Source of the DNA: Pythium myriotylum
Taxonomy: Eukaryota; Oomycota; Peronosporomycetes; Pythiales; Pythiaceae
Direction of reading: 5' to 3'
Assembly: GCA_023091665.1 (NCBI GenBank)
Contig: JALJCQ010000008.1
Location: 1,116,001-1,180,000 of the forward strand
Length of the DNA stretch: 64,000 nt
Notes under the pieces: generated by a model
Told to the model about the DNA's origin: nothing
The model's database searches: none
What the model saw: only the letters and a program-made list of their open reading frames with translations
In this document: piece after piece, positions 22,449 through 35,431 of the stretch
Layout: the number at the start of each line of letters is the position of its first letter
Position numbering within the stretch: position 1 is the first letter of the stretch
Position numbers and translations under genes: made by a program

Positions 22449-22773
22449 AGCTCGGCAGTTGAAGCTCGGCTGTAGAAGATTCTCCTGCAGAAGATTCTCC
22501 GTGGAAGATTCTCCGTGGAAGATTCTCCGTGGAAGATTCGACATGTGGAAGATTCTCCGTCTGGTTCTGGTTTGAATCCAGTGCCACCCATCGACTTCGT
22601 TGAAGTATCCACGAAGTCACTTCATGTTTGCACATGTTTACGATAGGTAGGACATACATTTGATTACGGTAGCGTAGGACACACACAGACGGCTTAGAGG
22701 TAGCAGCAGCGAACTAAGTCCCGATCAATTCACTTTGCATTTTGCATCCCACCAACCAAGCGACCTTCCAACA
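22403..22773 (+). repeat. LTR between copies D and E
   Basis: 371 bp, same repeat layout as 18438-18808 but with CACATGTTT and GATTACGG variants shared with the next LTRs. Confidence 0.95.
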
Positions 22774-22777
22774 GGTT

Positions 22778-25700
22778 ATGAGCCCAAGCCCAGCCGACTC
22801 TGCCTCCACCGACTTCGCCTCCCCAGCCTTCGCCATGGATTCGACCACCCCAGCCCGCATCAACAAGTTCGACGGAACCAACTTCCACACATGGAAGTTC
22901 AAGATGCAGATGGTGCTCGAAGAACGCGACGTCTGGGAAGTTGTCTGTGGAGAGGTCAAACTCGAGCAGTGCCAGACCGACGCGGACCGAGCCCTCTTCA
23001 AGAAGAAGTCTCGCAAGGCGCTCGCGATGATCTGTCTCGCGATGGAAGACTCGCAGCTCCCGCTGGTTCGGTCGGCGAGTGGTGCGCAAGATGCATGGTC
23101 AAGACTGGAAGAACACTTCGAGAAGAAGAGCCTTGCCAACAAGCTCTTTCTTCGTCGTCGTTTCTTCACGACCATGATGGAAGAAGGTGATGATGTGCTC
23201 ACGCACATCAACAAGCTCAAGACCCTGGCGGAGCAACTCGACGCAGTCGGCGCTCCGGTCAGCGAAGACGACTTGGTGATCACGCTTCTCGGCAGTCTCA
23301 GCGAGTCGTACCAATTCCTCATCACGGCGTTGGAGTCGCGTGTCGACGCGCTCACGTGGGAACTCGTGACGTCTCGGCTGCTCCACGAAGACATGAAGCG
23401 CAAGGAGCAAGGTGGCGACGGAGCCACGCTTGGCCAAGCGTTCATGACAAGTGACGCGAAGCCCAAGGGCCGTGCAGTCAAGAAGACTGGCACGTGCAAC
23501 TACTGCGGCAAGATCGGTCATTGGGCCGCGGAGTGCCACTCGCGTGTCAAGGACAACGGCAACGGCAACGGCAACGCCAACTCCGGCGGCAACGGCAACG
23601 GCAACGGAAACGGCAACCCTCGGCAACGGTTCCAGCGAGCCAACCTTGCGCGAGATGAAGACCCCGGCGAGTACCTGTTCTCGGTCGGGAAGACCCAAGG
23701 CAAGTCGAGTCAATCCACGGCGTGGTTGGTCGACTCGGGTGCGACTCAGCACATGTCGCGAACCAAGCAGTTCATGATGAACTACAAGAAGATTGACCCA
23801 GTCGACGTGCATCTGGCCGATGATGGCACGGTCCAAGCGGTTGGCGTGGGAGACATTCTCATGTCGATGAAGACTCCAAGCGGTGTCAAGAAGGGTTTGC
23901 TCACCAACGTGTGGCATATCCCCAAGCTCAGCCGCAACCTGTTCTCGGTCGGAAGATTCACGGAGGACGTTGCTCCCGTGACGTTCGACAAGGACGGTTG
24001 CTTCGTCGTTCTCAAGGGCGCCAAGCGGACCATCGGCACTCGTATCGGCAAGGGTCTGTTCAAGCTCAACATGTCTCCAGCGTCGATTGAAGCAGCCCAC
24101 GCCGCCAGTACAAGACGAGGTCGCGCCATGTCCAAGTCGTACCTGTGGCACCTCCGACTCGGTCACATCGGCTTCAGCGGACTCGAAGCCATCGTCAAGA
24201 AGGACCTCGCCGACGAACTCGATATCGGGTCTGTGCAAGAGTGGGAGGTCTGTGAAGGCTGTGCACTCGGCAAGCTGACTCTCGAGAAGGCGTATCGGTT
24301 TGAAGAAATCGCAACCGGTCGGATCGTCATCAGTCGAGACGCGCAGTTCATGGAAGACACATTCGACGATGGCAGGCGCGAAGAACCCTGGAGCAAGTCC
24401 GTCGAGTTCCGCGACGAGGATGATGATCAAGATCAAGATGAAGCAACCGACAACCAAGATGATGAAGACATGGGTGAGCAGCCAGCCTCACCAGCACCAA
24501 GTCAGCGCAGCTACGAGCGACCGGAGTGGCAACAGGGCCAGCGGTCGCAGCGTCCAGCAGCACCAGCATCGGCCCAGCAGCCGAATGTCGACTACGCACC
24601 AGGGTCCAAGCGCCACTCTCGCACGCACTCGCTCGAGAACCTGGCTGAACCGCCAGTTGAGAAGCGCTACGGACGGGTTGGTCGCACAAGTGGTGCGACT
24701 CCACCACCCACGCAAGGTCCAAGGACATCGCTCGAAGATCTGTCTGCACTGCTCACGTCGATCGAAGAGGAAGGCATAGAAGATGAAGATGAAGAAGGCG
24801 AAGACGTGCAAGAACAAGGGGGAGAAGACCAAGACCACGAAGAGTTTGCTCTCGTCGTGAATTCAGGGGGAGAGTTGCCGACATCGTTCAAGTCGGCGAT
24901 GGAATCCGACGACGCCAGCAACTGGAAGGAAGCTTGCGACTCCGAGCTCGAGTCGCTCAAGAAGAACGAAACCTGGGACCTTGTCCCTTTGCCAGCCGGA
25001 CGCAAGGCCATCACCAGCAAGTGGGTGTTCAGGGTCAAAGAAACCGCCGAAGGACTCGTCGAGCGGTACAAGGCTCGACTCGTTGCCAAGGGGTTCCTGC
25101 AGAAGTACGGCATCGACTTCGAAGAGACGTTCGCACCCGTCGCCAAGTTCACGTCGATCCGCACCATCCTCAGCATCGCCGCTCGACACAAGCTCATGAT
25201 CCATCAGATGGATGTCAAGACGGCGTTCCTGAACGGCAACCTCGACGAAGAAATCTACATGAAGCAGCCCGAAGGCTTCGTCGACCAGCGCCACCCCGAC
25301 TACGTGTGCAAGCTCAAGCGCTCGCTCTACGGTCTCAAGCAGTCGCCACGCATGTGGAACCAGACCATCGACGCCTTCATGCGCAAGGTCGGCTTCACCA
25401 AGTGCGAGATGGACCACTGCGTGTACGTCAAGCGGAGCGGCTCAGCGATGATCTTCGTGGTGATCTACGTCGACGACCTCATCCTCGCCTGCAACAGCCT
25501 CGAGTTGCTCACGGCGACCAAGCGTGCACTCAGCGAACGCTTCGAGATGTCCGACCTCGGCGAACTCAAGTACTGCCTCGGCATGGAAGTTGATCAAGAC
25601 CCCAAGTCCTGCGACGTGACCATGCGGCAGACCAAGTTCCTGCAGTCGGTCCTGACCAAGTTCGGCATGCAAGACTGCAAACCAGTGAGGACCCCTCAAG

Positions 25701-26419
25701 ACCCCGGACTCAAGCTGACCAAGGCCATGTGTGAAGGTGGTTGCAAGCACGAAGACACCATGAAGAACGTGCCGTACCGAAGTGCAGTCGGCGCACTCAT
25801 GTACCTCATGGTCGGCACTCGACCAGACCTCGCAGCGGCAGTCGGCACACTCAGCCAGTTCGCCGCGGACCCGTGTCCAACACACTGGCAAGCTCTCAAG
25901 CGTGTGCTCCGGTATCTGCAAGCGACTCCGACGTACGGCCTGCAGTTCTCGGCATCGAACGACGGAAGACTGGTCGGCTACTCCGACGCCGACTGGGCTG
26001 GCGACATCGAGTCACGTCGAAGCACCAGTGGCTACGTGTTCATGCTCAACGGCGGATGCATCAGCTGGCGCAGCAAGAAGCAGCGAACTGTCGCCCTCTC
26101 CTCGACCGAAGCAGAGTACATGGCTCTATCGGAAGCGATCCAAGAAGCCGTGTGGCTCAAGGCGTTCCTGTGCGAACTCGGCGAAGTTGCAAGCGACCAA
26201 GCGCTCACGGTGTACGAAGACAACCAAGGTGCCATCGCGTTGGCCAAGAACCCCGAGTTCCACAAGCGCACCAAGCACATCGACATTCGCTACCACTTCG
26301 TTCGTGAGAAGGTCGACGACGGCCAAGTGTGTCTGCAGTATTGCCCGACCCAAGACATGCTTGCCGACATCATTGTTGAAGATGATGCGCCTCGAACCCA
26401 GCGTCATCATTCCAGTTGA
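22778..26419 (+). pseudogene. Copia gag-pol, copy E, integrase core deleted (1213 aa)
   Basis: Gag, CCHC, protease and the integrase zinc finger are present. At GCALGKLT the reading jumps to [10 protein letters not shown] (joint near 24280), an in-frame loss of about 217 codons covering D, D and E of the integrase core. RT with YVDD and RNase H follow. The end is cut at DMLADII and fused in frame to the LTR tail, with no polypurine tract. The same two joints occur in copy G. The product would be a Gag-PR-RT-RH polyprotein unable to integrate by itself. Confidence 0.9.
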
Positions 26420-26774
26420 AGCTCGGCAGTTGAAGCTCGGCAGTTGAAGCTCGGCTGTAGAAGATTCTCCTGCAGAAGATTCTCCGTGGAAGATTCTCCG
26501 TGGAAGATTCTCCGTGGAAGATTCGACATGTGGAAGATTCGACATGTGGAAGATTCTCCGTCTGGTTCTGGTTTGAATCCAGTGCCACCCATCGACTTCG
26601 TTGAAGTATCCACGAAGTCACTTCATGTTTGCACATGTTTACGATAGGTAGGACATACATTTGATTACGGTAGCGTAGGACACACACAGACGGCTTAGAG
26701 GTAGCAGCAGCGAACTAAGTCCCGATCAATTCACTTTGCATTTTGCATCCCACCAACCAAGCGACCTTCCAACA
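26374..26774 (+). repeat. LTR between copies E and F
   Basis: 401 bp, the longest in the window: one extra CAGTTGAAGCTCGG unit and extra GAAGATTC steps. Confidence 0.95.
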
Positions 26775-26778
26775 GGTT

Positions 26779-27605
26779 ATGAGCCCAAGCCCAGCCGACT
26801 CTGCCTCCACCGACTTCGCCTCCCCAGCCTTCGCCATGGATTCGACCACCCCAGCCCGCATCAACAAGTTCGACGGAACCAACTTCCACACATGGAAGTT
26901 CAAGATGCAGATGGTGCTCGAAGAACGCGACGTCTGGGAAGTTGTCTGTGGAGAGGTCAAACTCGAGCAGTGCCAGACCGACGCGGACCGAGCCCTCTTC
27001 AAGAAGAAGTCTCGCAAGGCGCTCGCGATGATCTGTCTCGCGATGGAAGACTCGCAGCTCCCGCTGGTTCGGTCGGCGAGTGGTGCGCAAGATGCATGGT
27101 CAAGACTGGAAGAACACTTCGAGAAGAAGAGCCTTGCCAACAAGCTCTTTCTTCGTCGTCGTTTCTTCACGACCATGATGGAAGAAGGTGATGATGTGCT
27201 CACGCACATCAACAAGCTCAAGACCCTGGCGGAGCAACTCGACGCAGTCGGCGCTCCGGTCAGCGAAGACGACTTGGTGATCACGCTTCTCGGCAGTCTC
27301 AGCGAGTCGTACCAGTTCCTCATCACGGCGTTGGAGTCGCGTGTCGACGCGCTCACGTGGGAACTCGTGACGTCTCGGCTGCTCCATGAAGACATGAAGC
27401 GCAAGGAGCAAGGTGGCGACGGAGCCACGCTTGGCCAAGCGTTCATGACAAGTGACGCGAAGCCCAAGGGCCGTGCAGTCAAGAAGACTGGCACGTGCAA
27501 CTACTGCGGCAAGATCGGTCATTGGGCCGCGGAGTGCCACTCGCGTGTCAAGGACAACGGCAACGGCAACGGCAACGGCAACTCCGGCGGCAACGGCAAC
27601 TCCGG

Positions 27606-27638
<33 letters not shown>

Positions 27639-30600
27639 AAACGGCAACCCTCGGCAACGGTTCCAGCGAGCGAACCTTGCGCGAGATGAAGACCCCGGCG
27701 AGTACCTGTTCTCGGTCGGGAAGACCCAAGGCAAGTCGAGTCAATCCACGGCGTGGTTGGTCGACTCGGGTGCGACTCAGCACATGTCGCGAACCAAGCA
27801 GTTCATGATGAACTACAAGAAGATTGACCCAGTCGACGTGCATCTGGCCGATGATGGCACGGTCCAAGCAGTTGGCGTGGGAGACATTCTCATGTCGATG
27901 AAGACTCCAAGCGGTGTCAAGAAGGGTTTGCTCACCAACGTGTGGCATATCCCCAAGCTCAGCCGCAACCTGTTCTCGGTCGGAAGATTCACGGAGGACG
28001 TTGCTCCCGTGACGTTCGACAAGGACGGTTGCTTCGTCGTGCTCAAGGGCGCCAAGCGGACCATCGGCACTCGTATCGGCAAGGGTCTGTTCAAGCTCAA
28101 CATGTCTCCAGCGTCGATTGAAGCAGCCCACGCCGCCAGTACAAGACGAGGTCGCGCCATGTCCAAGTCGTACCTGTGGCACCTCCGACTCGGTCACATC
28201 GGCTTCAGCGGACTCGAAGCCATCGTCAAGAAGGACCTCGCCGACGAACTCGATATCGGGTCTGTGCAAGAGTGGGAGGTCTGTGAAGGCTGTGCACTCG
28301 GCAAGCTGACTCGCGTCAAGTTCCAGTCGGGCACGACCAAGCGGTCTGCGAATCTGCTTGACGTCGTGTACAGCGATGTGGCCGGCCCCATGAAGACTCC
28401 GACTTTCGGTGGCATGAAGTACTTTGCCACCTTCACCGACGACAAGTCTCGACTGTGCAAGTTGTACCTCATGCGGTCCAAGGACGAAGTCTACGACAAG
28501 TTCGTCGAGTTCGTCAACTGGGCCGAGAACCAAACCGGTCGTCGAGTCAAGGTGCTTCGAACCGACGGCGGCGGCGAGTACCAATCGGCCAAGCTTGCCA
28601 AGTTCTGCCGCAAGCGTGGCATCGAGCACGACGTCACGCCGCCATACACGCCTCAGTTGAACGGTGTGGCGGAGCGCATGAACCGAACCATCGGTGAGTG
28701 TGGTCGTTGCAAGCTCCACCATGCCAACTTGTCCGACGAGTACTGGGGCGAAGCCGTCATGACTGCAGTCGAAGTTCGCAACCGACTTCCGACCCGCGCT
28801 CAAGACTTGTACAAGTCGCCGTACGAAGAATGGTACGGCAAGAAGCCCTTGCTCGCCAACTTCAAGGTGTTCGGCTGCCATGCGTACGTCCACGTGCCGA
28901 AGGAGAAGCGGTCGAAGTTCGACGCCCGAGCCATCTTGTGTCGGTTCCTCGGCTACTCGGACCACGAGAAGGCGTATCGGTTTGAAGAAATCGCAACCGG
29001 CCGGATCGTCACCAGTCGAGACGCGCAGTTCATGGAAGACACGTTCGACGATGGCAAGCGCGAAGAACCCTGGAGCAAGTCCGTCGAGTTCCGCGACGAG
29101 GATGATGATCAAGATCAAGATGAAGCAACCGACAACCAAGATGATGAAGACATGGGTGAGCAGCCAGCCTCACCAGCACCAAGTCAGCGCAGCTACGAGC
29201 GACCGGAGTGGCAACAGGGCCAGCGGTCGCAGCGTCCAGCAGCACCAGCATCGGCCCAGCAGCCGAATGTCGACTACGCCCCAGGGTCCAAGCGCCACTC
29301 TCGCACGCACTCGCTCGAGAACCTGGCTGAACCGCCAGTTGAGAAGCGCTACGGACGTGTTGGACGCACAAGTGGTGCGACTCCACCACCCACGCAAGGT
29401 CCAAGGACATCGCTCGAAGATCTGTCTGCACTGCTCACGTCGATCGAAGAGGAAGGCGTAGAAGATGAAGACGAAGAAGGCGAAGACGTGCAAGAACAAG
29501 GGGGAGAAGACCAAGACCACGAAGAGTTTGCTCTCGTCGTGAATTCAGGGGGAGAGTTGCCGACATCGTTCAAGTCGGCGATGGAATCCGACGACGCCAG
29601 CAACTGGAAGGAAGCTTGCGACTCCGAGCTCGAGTCGCTCAAGAAGAACGAGACCTGGGACCTTGTCCCTTTGCCAGCCGGACGCAAGGCCATCACCAGC
29701 AAGTGGGTGTTCAGGGTCAAAGAAACCGCCGAAGGACTCGTCGAGCGGTACAAGGCTCGACTCGTTGCCAAGGGGTTCCTGCAGAAGTACGGCATCGACT
29801 TCGAAGAGACGTTCGCACCCGTCGCCAAGTTCACGTCGATCCGCACCATCCTCAGCATCGCCGCTCGACACAAGCTCATGATCCATCAGATGGATGTCAA
29901 GACGGCGTTCCTGAACGGCAACCTCGACGAAGAAATCTACATGAAGCAGCCCGAAGGCTTCGTCGACCAGCGCCACCCCGACTACGTGTGCAAGCTCAAG
30001 CGCTCGCTCTACGGTCTCAAGCAGTCGCCACGCATGTGGAACCAGACCATCGACGCCTTCATGCGCAAGGTCGGCTTCACCAAGTGCGAGATGGACCACT
30101 GCGTGTACGTCAAGCGGAGCGGCTCAGCGATGATCTTCGTGGTGATCTACGTCGACGACCTCATCCTCGCCTGCAACAGCCTCGAGTTGCTCACGGCGAC
30201 CAAGCGTGCACTCAGCGAACGCTTCGAGATGTCCGACCTCGGCGAACTCAAGTACTGCCTCGGCATGGAAGTTGATCAAGACCCCAAGTCCTGCGACGTG
30301 ACCATGCGGCAGACCAAGTTCCTGCAGTCGGTCCTGACCAAGTTCGGCATGCAAGACTGCAAACCAGTGAGGACTCCTCAAGACCCCGGACTCAAGCTGA
30401 CCAAGGCCATGTGTGAAGGTGGTTGCAAGCACGAAGACACCATGAAGAACGTGCCGTACCGAAGTGCAGTCGGCGCACTCATGTACCTCATGGTCGGCAC
30501 TCGACCAGACCTCGCAGCGGCAGTCGGCACACTCAGCCAGTTCGCCGCGGACCCGTGTCCAACACACTGGCAAGCTCTCAAGCGTGTGCTCCGGTATCTG

Positions 30601-31101
30601 CAAGCGACTCCGACGTACGGCCTGCAGTTCTCGGCATCGAACGACGGAAGACTGGTCGGCTACTCCGACGCCGACTGGGCTGGCGACATCGAGTCACGTC
30701 GAAGCACCAGTGGCTACGTGTTCATGCTCAACGGCGGATGCATCAGCTGGCGCAGCAAGAAGCAGCGAACTGTCGCCCTCTCCTCGACCGAAGCAGAGTA
30801 CATGGCTCTATCGGAAGCGATCCAAGAAGCCGTGTGGCTCAAGGCGTTCCTGTGCGAACTCGGCGAAGTTGCAAGTGACCAAGCGCTCACGGTGTACGAA
30901 GACAACCAAGGTGCCATCGCGTTGGCCAAGAACCCCGAGTTCCACAAGCGCACCAAGCACATCGACATTCGCTACCACTTCGTTCGTGAGAAGGTCGACG
31001 ACGGCCAAGTGTGTCTGCAGTATTGCCCGACCCAAGACATGCTTGCCGACATCATTGTTGAAGATGATGCGCCTCGAACCCAGCGTCATCATTCCAGTTG
31101 A
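26779..31101 (+). CDS. Copia gag-pol, copy F, integrase intact (1440 aa)
   Basis: All domains present in one frame, including the integrase core with TDGGGEYQ and [16 protein letters not shown], and RNase H as far as DMLADII. The last part before the LTR ([18 protein letters not shown] in full copies) and the polypurine tract are missing, and the ORF is fused in frame to the LTR-coded tail. The NG-rich linker after the CCHC knuckle is the longest seen, with two NSGG interruptions. The enzyme domains look complete; the missing plus-strand primer should still cripple the unit as a replicon. Confidence 0.85.
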
Positions 31102-31428
31102 AGCTCGGCAGTTGAAGCTCGGCAGTTGAAGCTCGGCTGTAGAAGATTCTCCTGCAGAAGATTCTCCGTGGAAAATTCGACATGTGGAAGATTCGACATG
31201 TGGAAGATTCTCCGTCTGGTTCTGGTTTGAATCCAGTGCCACCCATCGACTTCGTTGAAGTATCCACGAAGTCAGTTTATGTTTGCACATGTTTACGATA
31301 GGTAGGACATACATTTGATTACGGTAGCGTAGGACACACACAGACGGCTTAGAGGTAGCAGCAGCGAACTAAGTCCCGATCAATTCACTTTGCATTTTGC
31401 ATCCCACCAACCAAGCGACCTTCCAACA
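31056..31428 (+). repeat. LTR between copies F and G
   Basis: 373 bp. Carries GTGGAAAATTCGACATG, a variant also seen in the LTR at 47924-48282, linking those two. Confidence 0.95.
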
Positions 31429-31432
31429 GGTT

Positions 31433-32241
31433 ATGAGCCCAAGCCCAGCCGACTCTGCCTCCACCGACTTCGCCTCCCCAGCCTTCGCCATGGATTCGAC
31501 CACCCCAGCCCGCATCAACAAGTTCGACGGAACCAACTTCCACACATGGAAGTTCAAGATGCAGATGGTGCTCGAAGAACGCGACGTCTGGGAAGTTGTC
31601 TGTGGAGAGGTCAAACTCGAGCAGTGCCAGACCGACGCGGACCGAGCCCTCTTCAAGAAGAAGTCTCGCAAGGCGCTCGCGATGATCTGTCTCGCGATGG
31701 AAGACTCGCAGCTCCCGCTGGTTCGGTCGGCGAGTGGTGCGCAAGATGCATGGTCAAGACTGGAAGAACACTTCGAGAAGAAGAGCCTTGCCAACAAGCT
31801 CTTTCTTCGTCGTCGTTTCTTCACGACCATGATGGAAGAAGGTGACGATGTGCTCACGCACATCAACAAGCTCAAGACCCTGGCGGAGCAACTCGACGCA
31901 GTCGGCGCTCCGGTCAGCGAAGACGACTTGGTGATCACGCTTCTCGGCAGTCTCAGCGAGTCGTACCAGTTCCTCATCACGGCGTTGGAGTCGCGTGTCG
32001 ACGCGCTCACGTGGGAACTCGTGACGTCTCGGCTGCTCCATGAAGACATGAAGCGCAAGGAGCAAGGTGGCGACGGAGCCACGCTTGGCCAAGCGTTCAT
32101 GACAAGTGACGCGAAGCCCAAGGGCCGTGCAGTCAAGAAGACTGGCACGTGCAACTACTGCGGCAAGATCGGTCATTGGGCCGCGGAGTGTCACTCGCGT
32201 GTCAAGGACAACGGCAACGGCAACGGCAACGGCAACTCCGG

Positions 32242-32280
<39 letters not shown>

Positions 32281-35092
32281 AAACGGCAACCCTCGGCAAC
32301 GGTTCCAGCGAGCGAACCTTGCGCGAGATGAAGACCCCGGCGAGTACCTGTTCTCGGTCGGGAAGACCCAAGGCAAGTCGAGTCAATCCACGGCGTGGTT
32401 GGTCGACTCGGGTGCGACTCAGCACATGTCGCGAACCAAGCAGTTCATGATGAACTACAAGAAGATTGACCCAGTCGACGTGCATCTGGCCGATGATGGC
32501 ACGGTCCAAGCGGTTGGCGTGGGAGACATTCTCATGTCGATGAAGACTCCAAGCGGTGTCAAGAAGGGTTTGCTCACCAACGTGTGGCATATCCCCAAGC
32601 TCAGCCGCAACCTGTTCTCGGTCGGAAGATTCACGGAGGACGTTGCTCCCGTGACGTTCGACAAGGACGGTTGCTTCGTCGTTCTCAAGGGCGCCAAGCG
32701 GACCATCGGCACTCGTATCGGCAAGGGTCTGTTCAAGCTCAACATGTCTCCAGCGTCGATTGAAGCAGCCCACGCCGCCAGTACAAGACGAGGTCGCGCC
32801 ATGTCCAAGTCGTACCTGTGGCACCTCCGACTCGGTCACATCGGCTTCAGCGGACTCGAAGCCATCGTCAAGAAGGACCTCGCCGACGAACTCGATATCG
32901 GGTCTGTGCAAGAGTGGGAGGTCTGTGAAGGCTGTGCACTCGGCAAGCTGACTCTCGAGAAGGCGTATCGGTTTGAAGAAATCGCAACCGGTCGGATCGT
33001 CATCAGTCGAGACGCGCAGTTCATGGAAGACACATTCGACGATGGCAGGCGCGAAGAACCCTGGAGCAAGTCCGTCGAGTTCCGCGACGAGGATGATGAT
33101 CAAGATCAAGATGAAGCAACCGACAACCAAGATGATGAAGACATGGGTGAGCAGCCAGCCTCACCAGCACCAAGTCAGCGCAGCTACGAGCGACCGGAGT
33201 GGCAACAGGGCCAGCGGTCGCAGCGTCCAGCAGCACCAGCATCGGCCCAGCAGCCGAATGTCGACTACGCACCAGGGTCCAAGCGCCACTCTCGCACGCA
33301 CTCGCTCGAGAACCTGGCTGAACCGCCAGTTGAGAAGCGCTACGGACGGGTTGGTCGCACAAGTGGTGCGACTCCACCACCCACGCAAGGTCCAAGAACA
33401 TCGCTCGAAGATCTGTCTGCACTGCTCACGTCGATCGAAGAGGAAGGCGTAGAAGATGAAGACGAAGAAGGCGAAGACGTGCAAGAACAAGGGGGAGAAG
33501 ACCAAGACCACGAAGAGTTTGCTCTCGTCGTGAATTCAGGGGGAGAGTTGCCGACATCGTTCAAGTCGGCGATGGAATCCGACGACGCCAGCAACTGGAA
33601 GGAAGCCTGCGACTCCGAGCTTGAGTCGCTCAAGAAGAACGAGACTTGGGACCTAGTCCCTTTGCCAGCCGGACGCAAGGCCATCACCAGCAAGTGGGTG
33701 TTCAAGGTCAAAGAAACCGCCGAAGGACTCGTCGAGCGGTACAAGGTTCGACTCGTTGCCAAGGGGTTCCTGCAGAAGTACGGCATCGACTTCGAAGAGA
33801 CGTTCGCACCCGTCGCCAAGTTCACGTCGATCCGCACCATCCTCAGCATCGCCGCTCGACACAAGCTCATGATCCATCAGATGGATGTCAAGACGGCGTT
33901 CCTGAACGGCAACCTCGACGAAGAAATCTACATGAAGCAGCCCGAAGGCTTCGTCGACCAGCGCCACCCCGACTACGTGTGCAAGCTCAAGCGCTCGCTC
34001 TACGGTCTCAAGCAGTCGCCACGCATGTGGAACCAGACCATCGACGCCTTCATGCGCAAGGTCGGCTTCACCAAGTGCGAGATGGACCACTGCGTGTACG
34101 TCAAGCGGAGCGGCTCAGCGATGATCTTCGTGGTGATCTACGTCGACGACCTCATCCTCGCCTGCAACAGCCTCGAGTTGCTCACGGCGACCAAGCGTGC
34201 ACTCAGCGAACGCTTCGAGATGTCCGACCTCGGCGAACTCAAGTACTGCCTCGGCATGGAAGTTGATCAAGACCCCAAGTCCTGCGACGTGACCATGCGG
34301 CAGACCAAGTTCCTGCAGTCGGTCCTGACCAAGTTCGGCATGCAAGACTGCAAACCAGTGAGGACCCCTCAAGACCCCGGACTCAAGCTGACCAAGGCCA
34401 TGTGTGAAGGTGGTTGCAAGCACGAAGACACCATGAAGAACGTGCCGTACCGAAGTGCAGTCGGCGCACTCATGTACCTCATGGTCGGCACTCGACCAGA
34501 CCTCGCAGCGGCAGTCGGCACACTCAGCCAGTTCGCCGCGGACCCGTGTCCAACACACTGGCAAGCTCTCAAGCGTGTGCTCCGGTATCTGCAAGCGACT
34601 CCGACGTACGGCCTGCAGTTCTCGGCATCGAACGACGGAAGACTGGTCGGCTACTCCGACGCCGACTGGGCTGGCGACATCGAGTCACGTCGAAGCACCA
34701 GTGGCTACGTGTTCATGCTCAACGGCGGATGCATCAGCTGGCGCAGCAAGAAGCAGCGAACTGTCGCCCTCTCCTCGACCGAAGCAGAGTACATGGCTCT
34801 ATCGGAAGCGATCCAAGAAGCCGTGTGGCTCAAGGCGTTCCTGTGCGAACTCGGCGAAGTTGCAAGCGACCAAGCGCTCACGGTGTACGAAGACAACCAA
34901 GGTGCCATCGCGTTGGCCAAGAACCCCGAGTTCCACAAGCGCACCAAGCACATCGACATTCGCTACCACTTCGTTCGTGAGAAGGTCGACGACGGCCAAG
35001 TGTGTCTGCAGTATTGCCCGACCCAAGACATGCTTGCCGACATCATTGTTGAAGATGATGCGCCTCGAACCCAGCGTCATCATTCCAGTTGA
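31433..35092 (+). pseudogene. Copia gag-pol, copy G, integrase core deleted (1219 aa)
   Basis: Same architecture as copy E: joint [11 protein letters not shown] near 32953 removing the integrase core, and the same 3' end DMLADII joined to the LTR. Differs from E in the length of the NG linker and a few substitutions (VERYKVRLV, for example), so E and G are related by duplication but have since diverged slightly. Frame is open throughout. Confidence 0.9.
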
Positions 35093-35431
35093 AGCTCGGC
35101 AGTTGAAGCTCGGCAGTTGAAGCTCGGCTGTAGAAGATTCTCCTGCAGAAGATTCTCCGTGGAAGATTCTCCGTGGAAGATTCTCCGTGGAAGATTCGAC
35201 ATGTGGAAGATTCTCCGTCTGGTTCTGGTTTGAATCCAGTGCCACCCATCGACTTCGTTGAAGTATCCACGAAGTCAGTTTATGTTTGCACATGTTTACG
35301 ATAGGTAGGACATACATTTGATTACGGTAGCGTAGGACACACACAGACGGCTTAGAGGTAGCAGTAGCGAACTAAGTCCCGATCAATTCACTTTGCATTT
35401 TGCATCCCACCAACCAAGCGACCTTCCAACA
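35047..35431 (+). repeat. LTR between copies G and H
   Basis: 385 bp. Followed directly by ATGAGCCC without GGTT, unlike the other plus-strand array LTRs. Confidence 0.95.
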
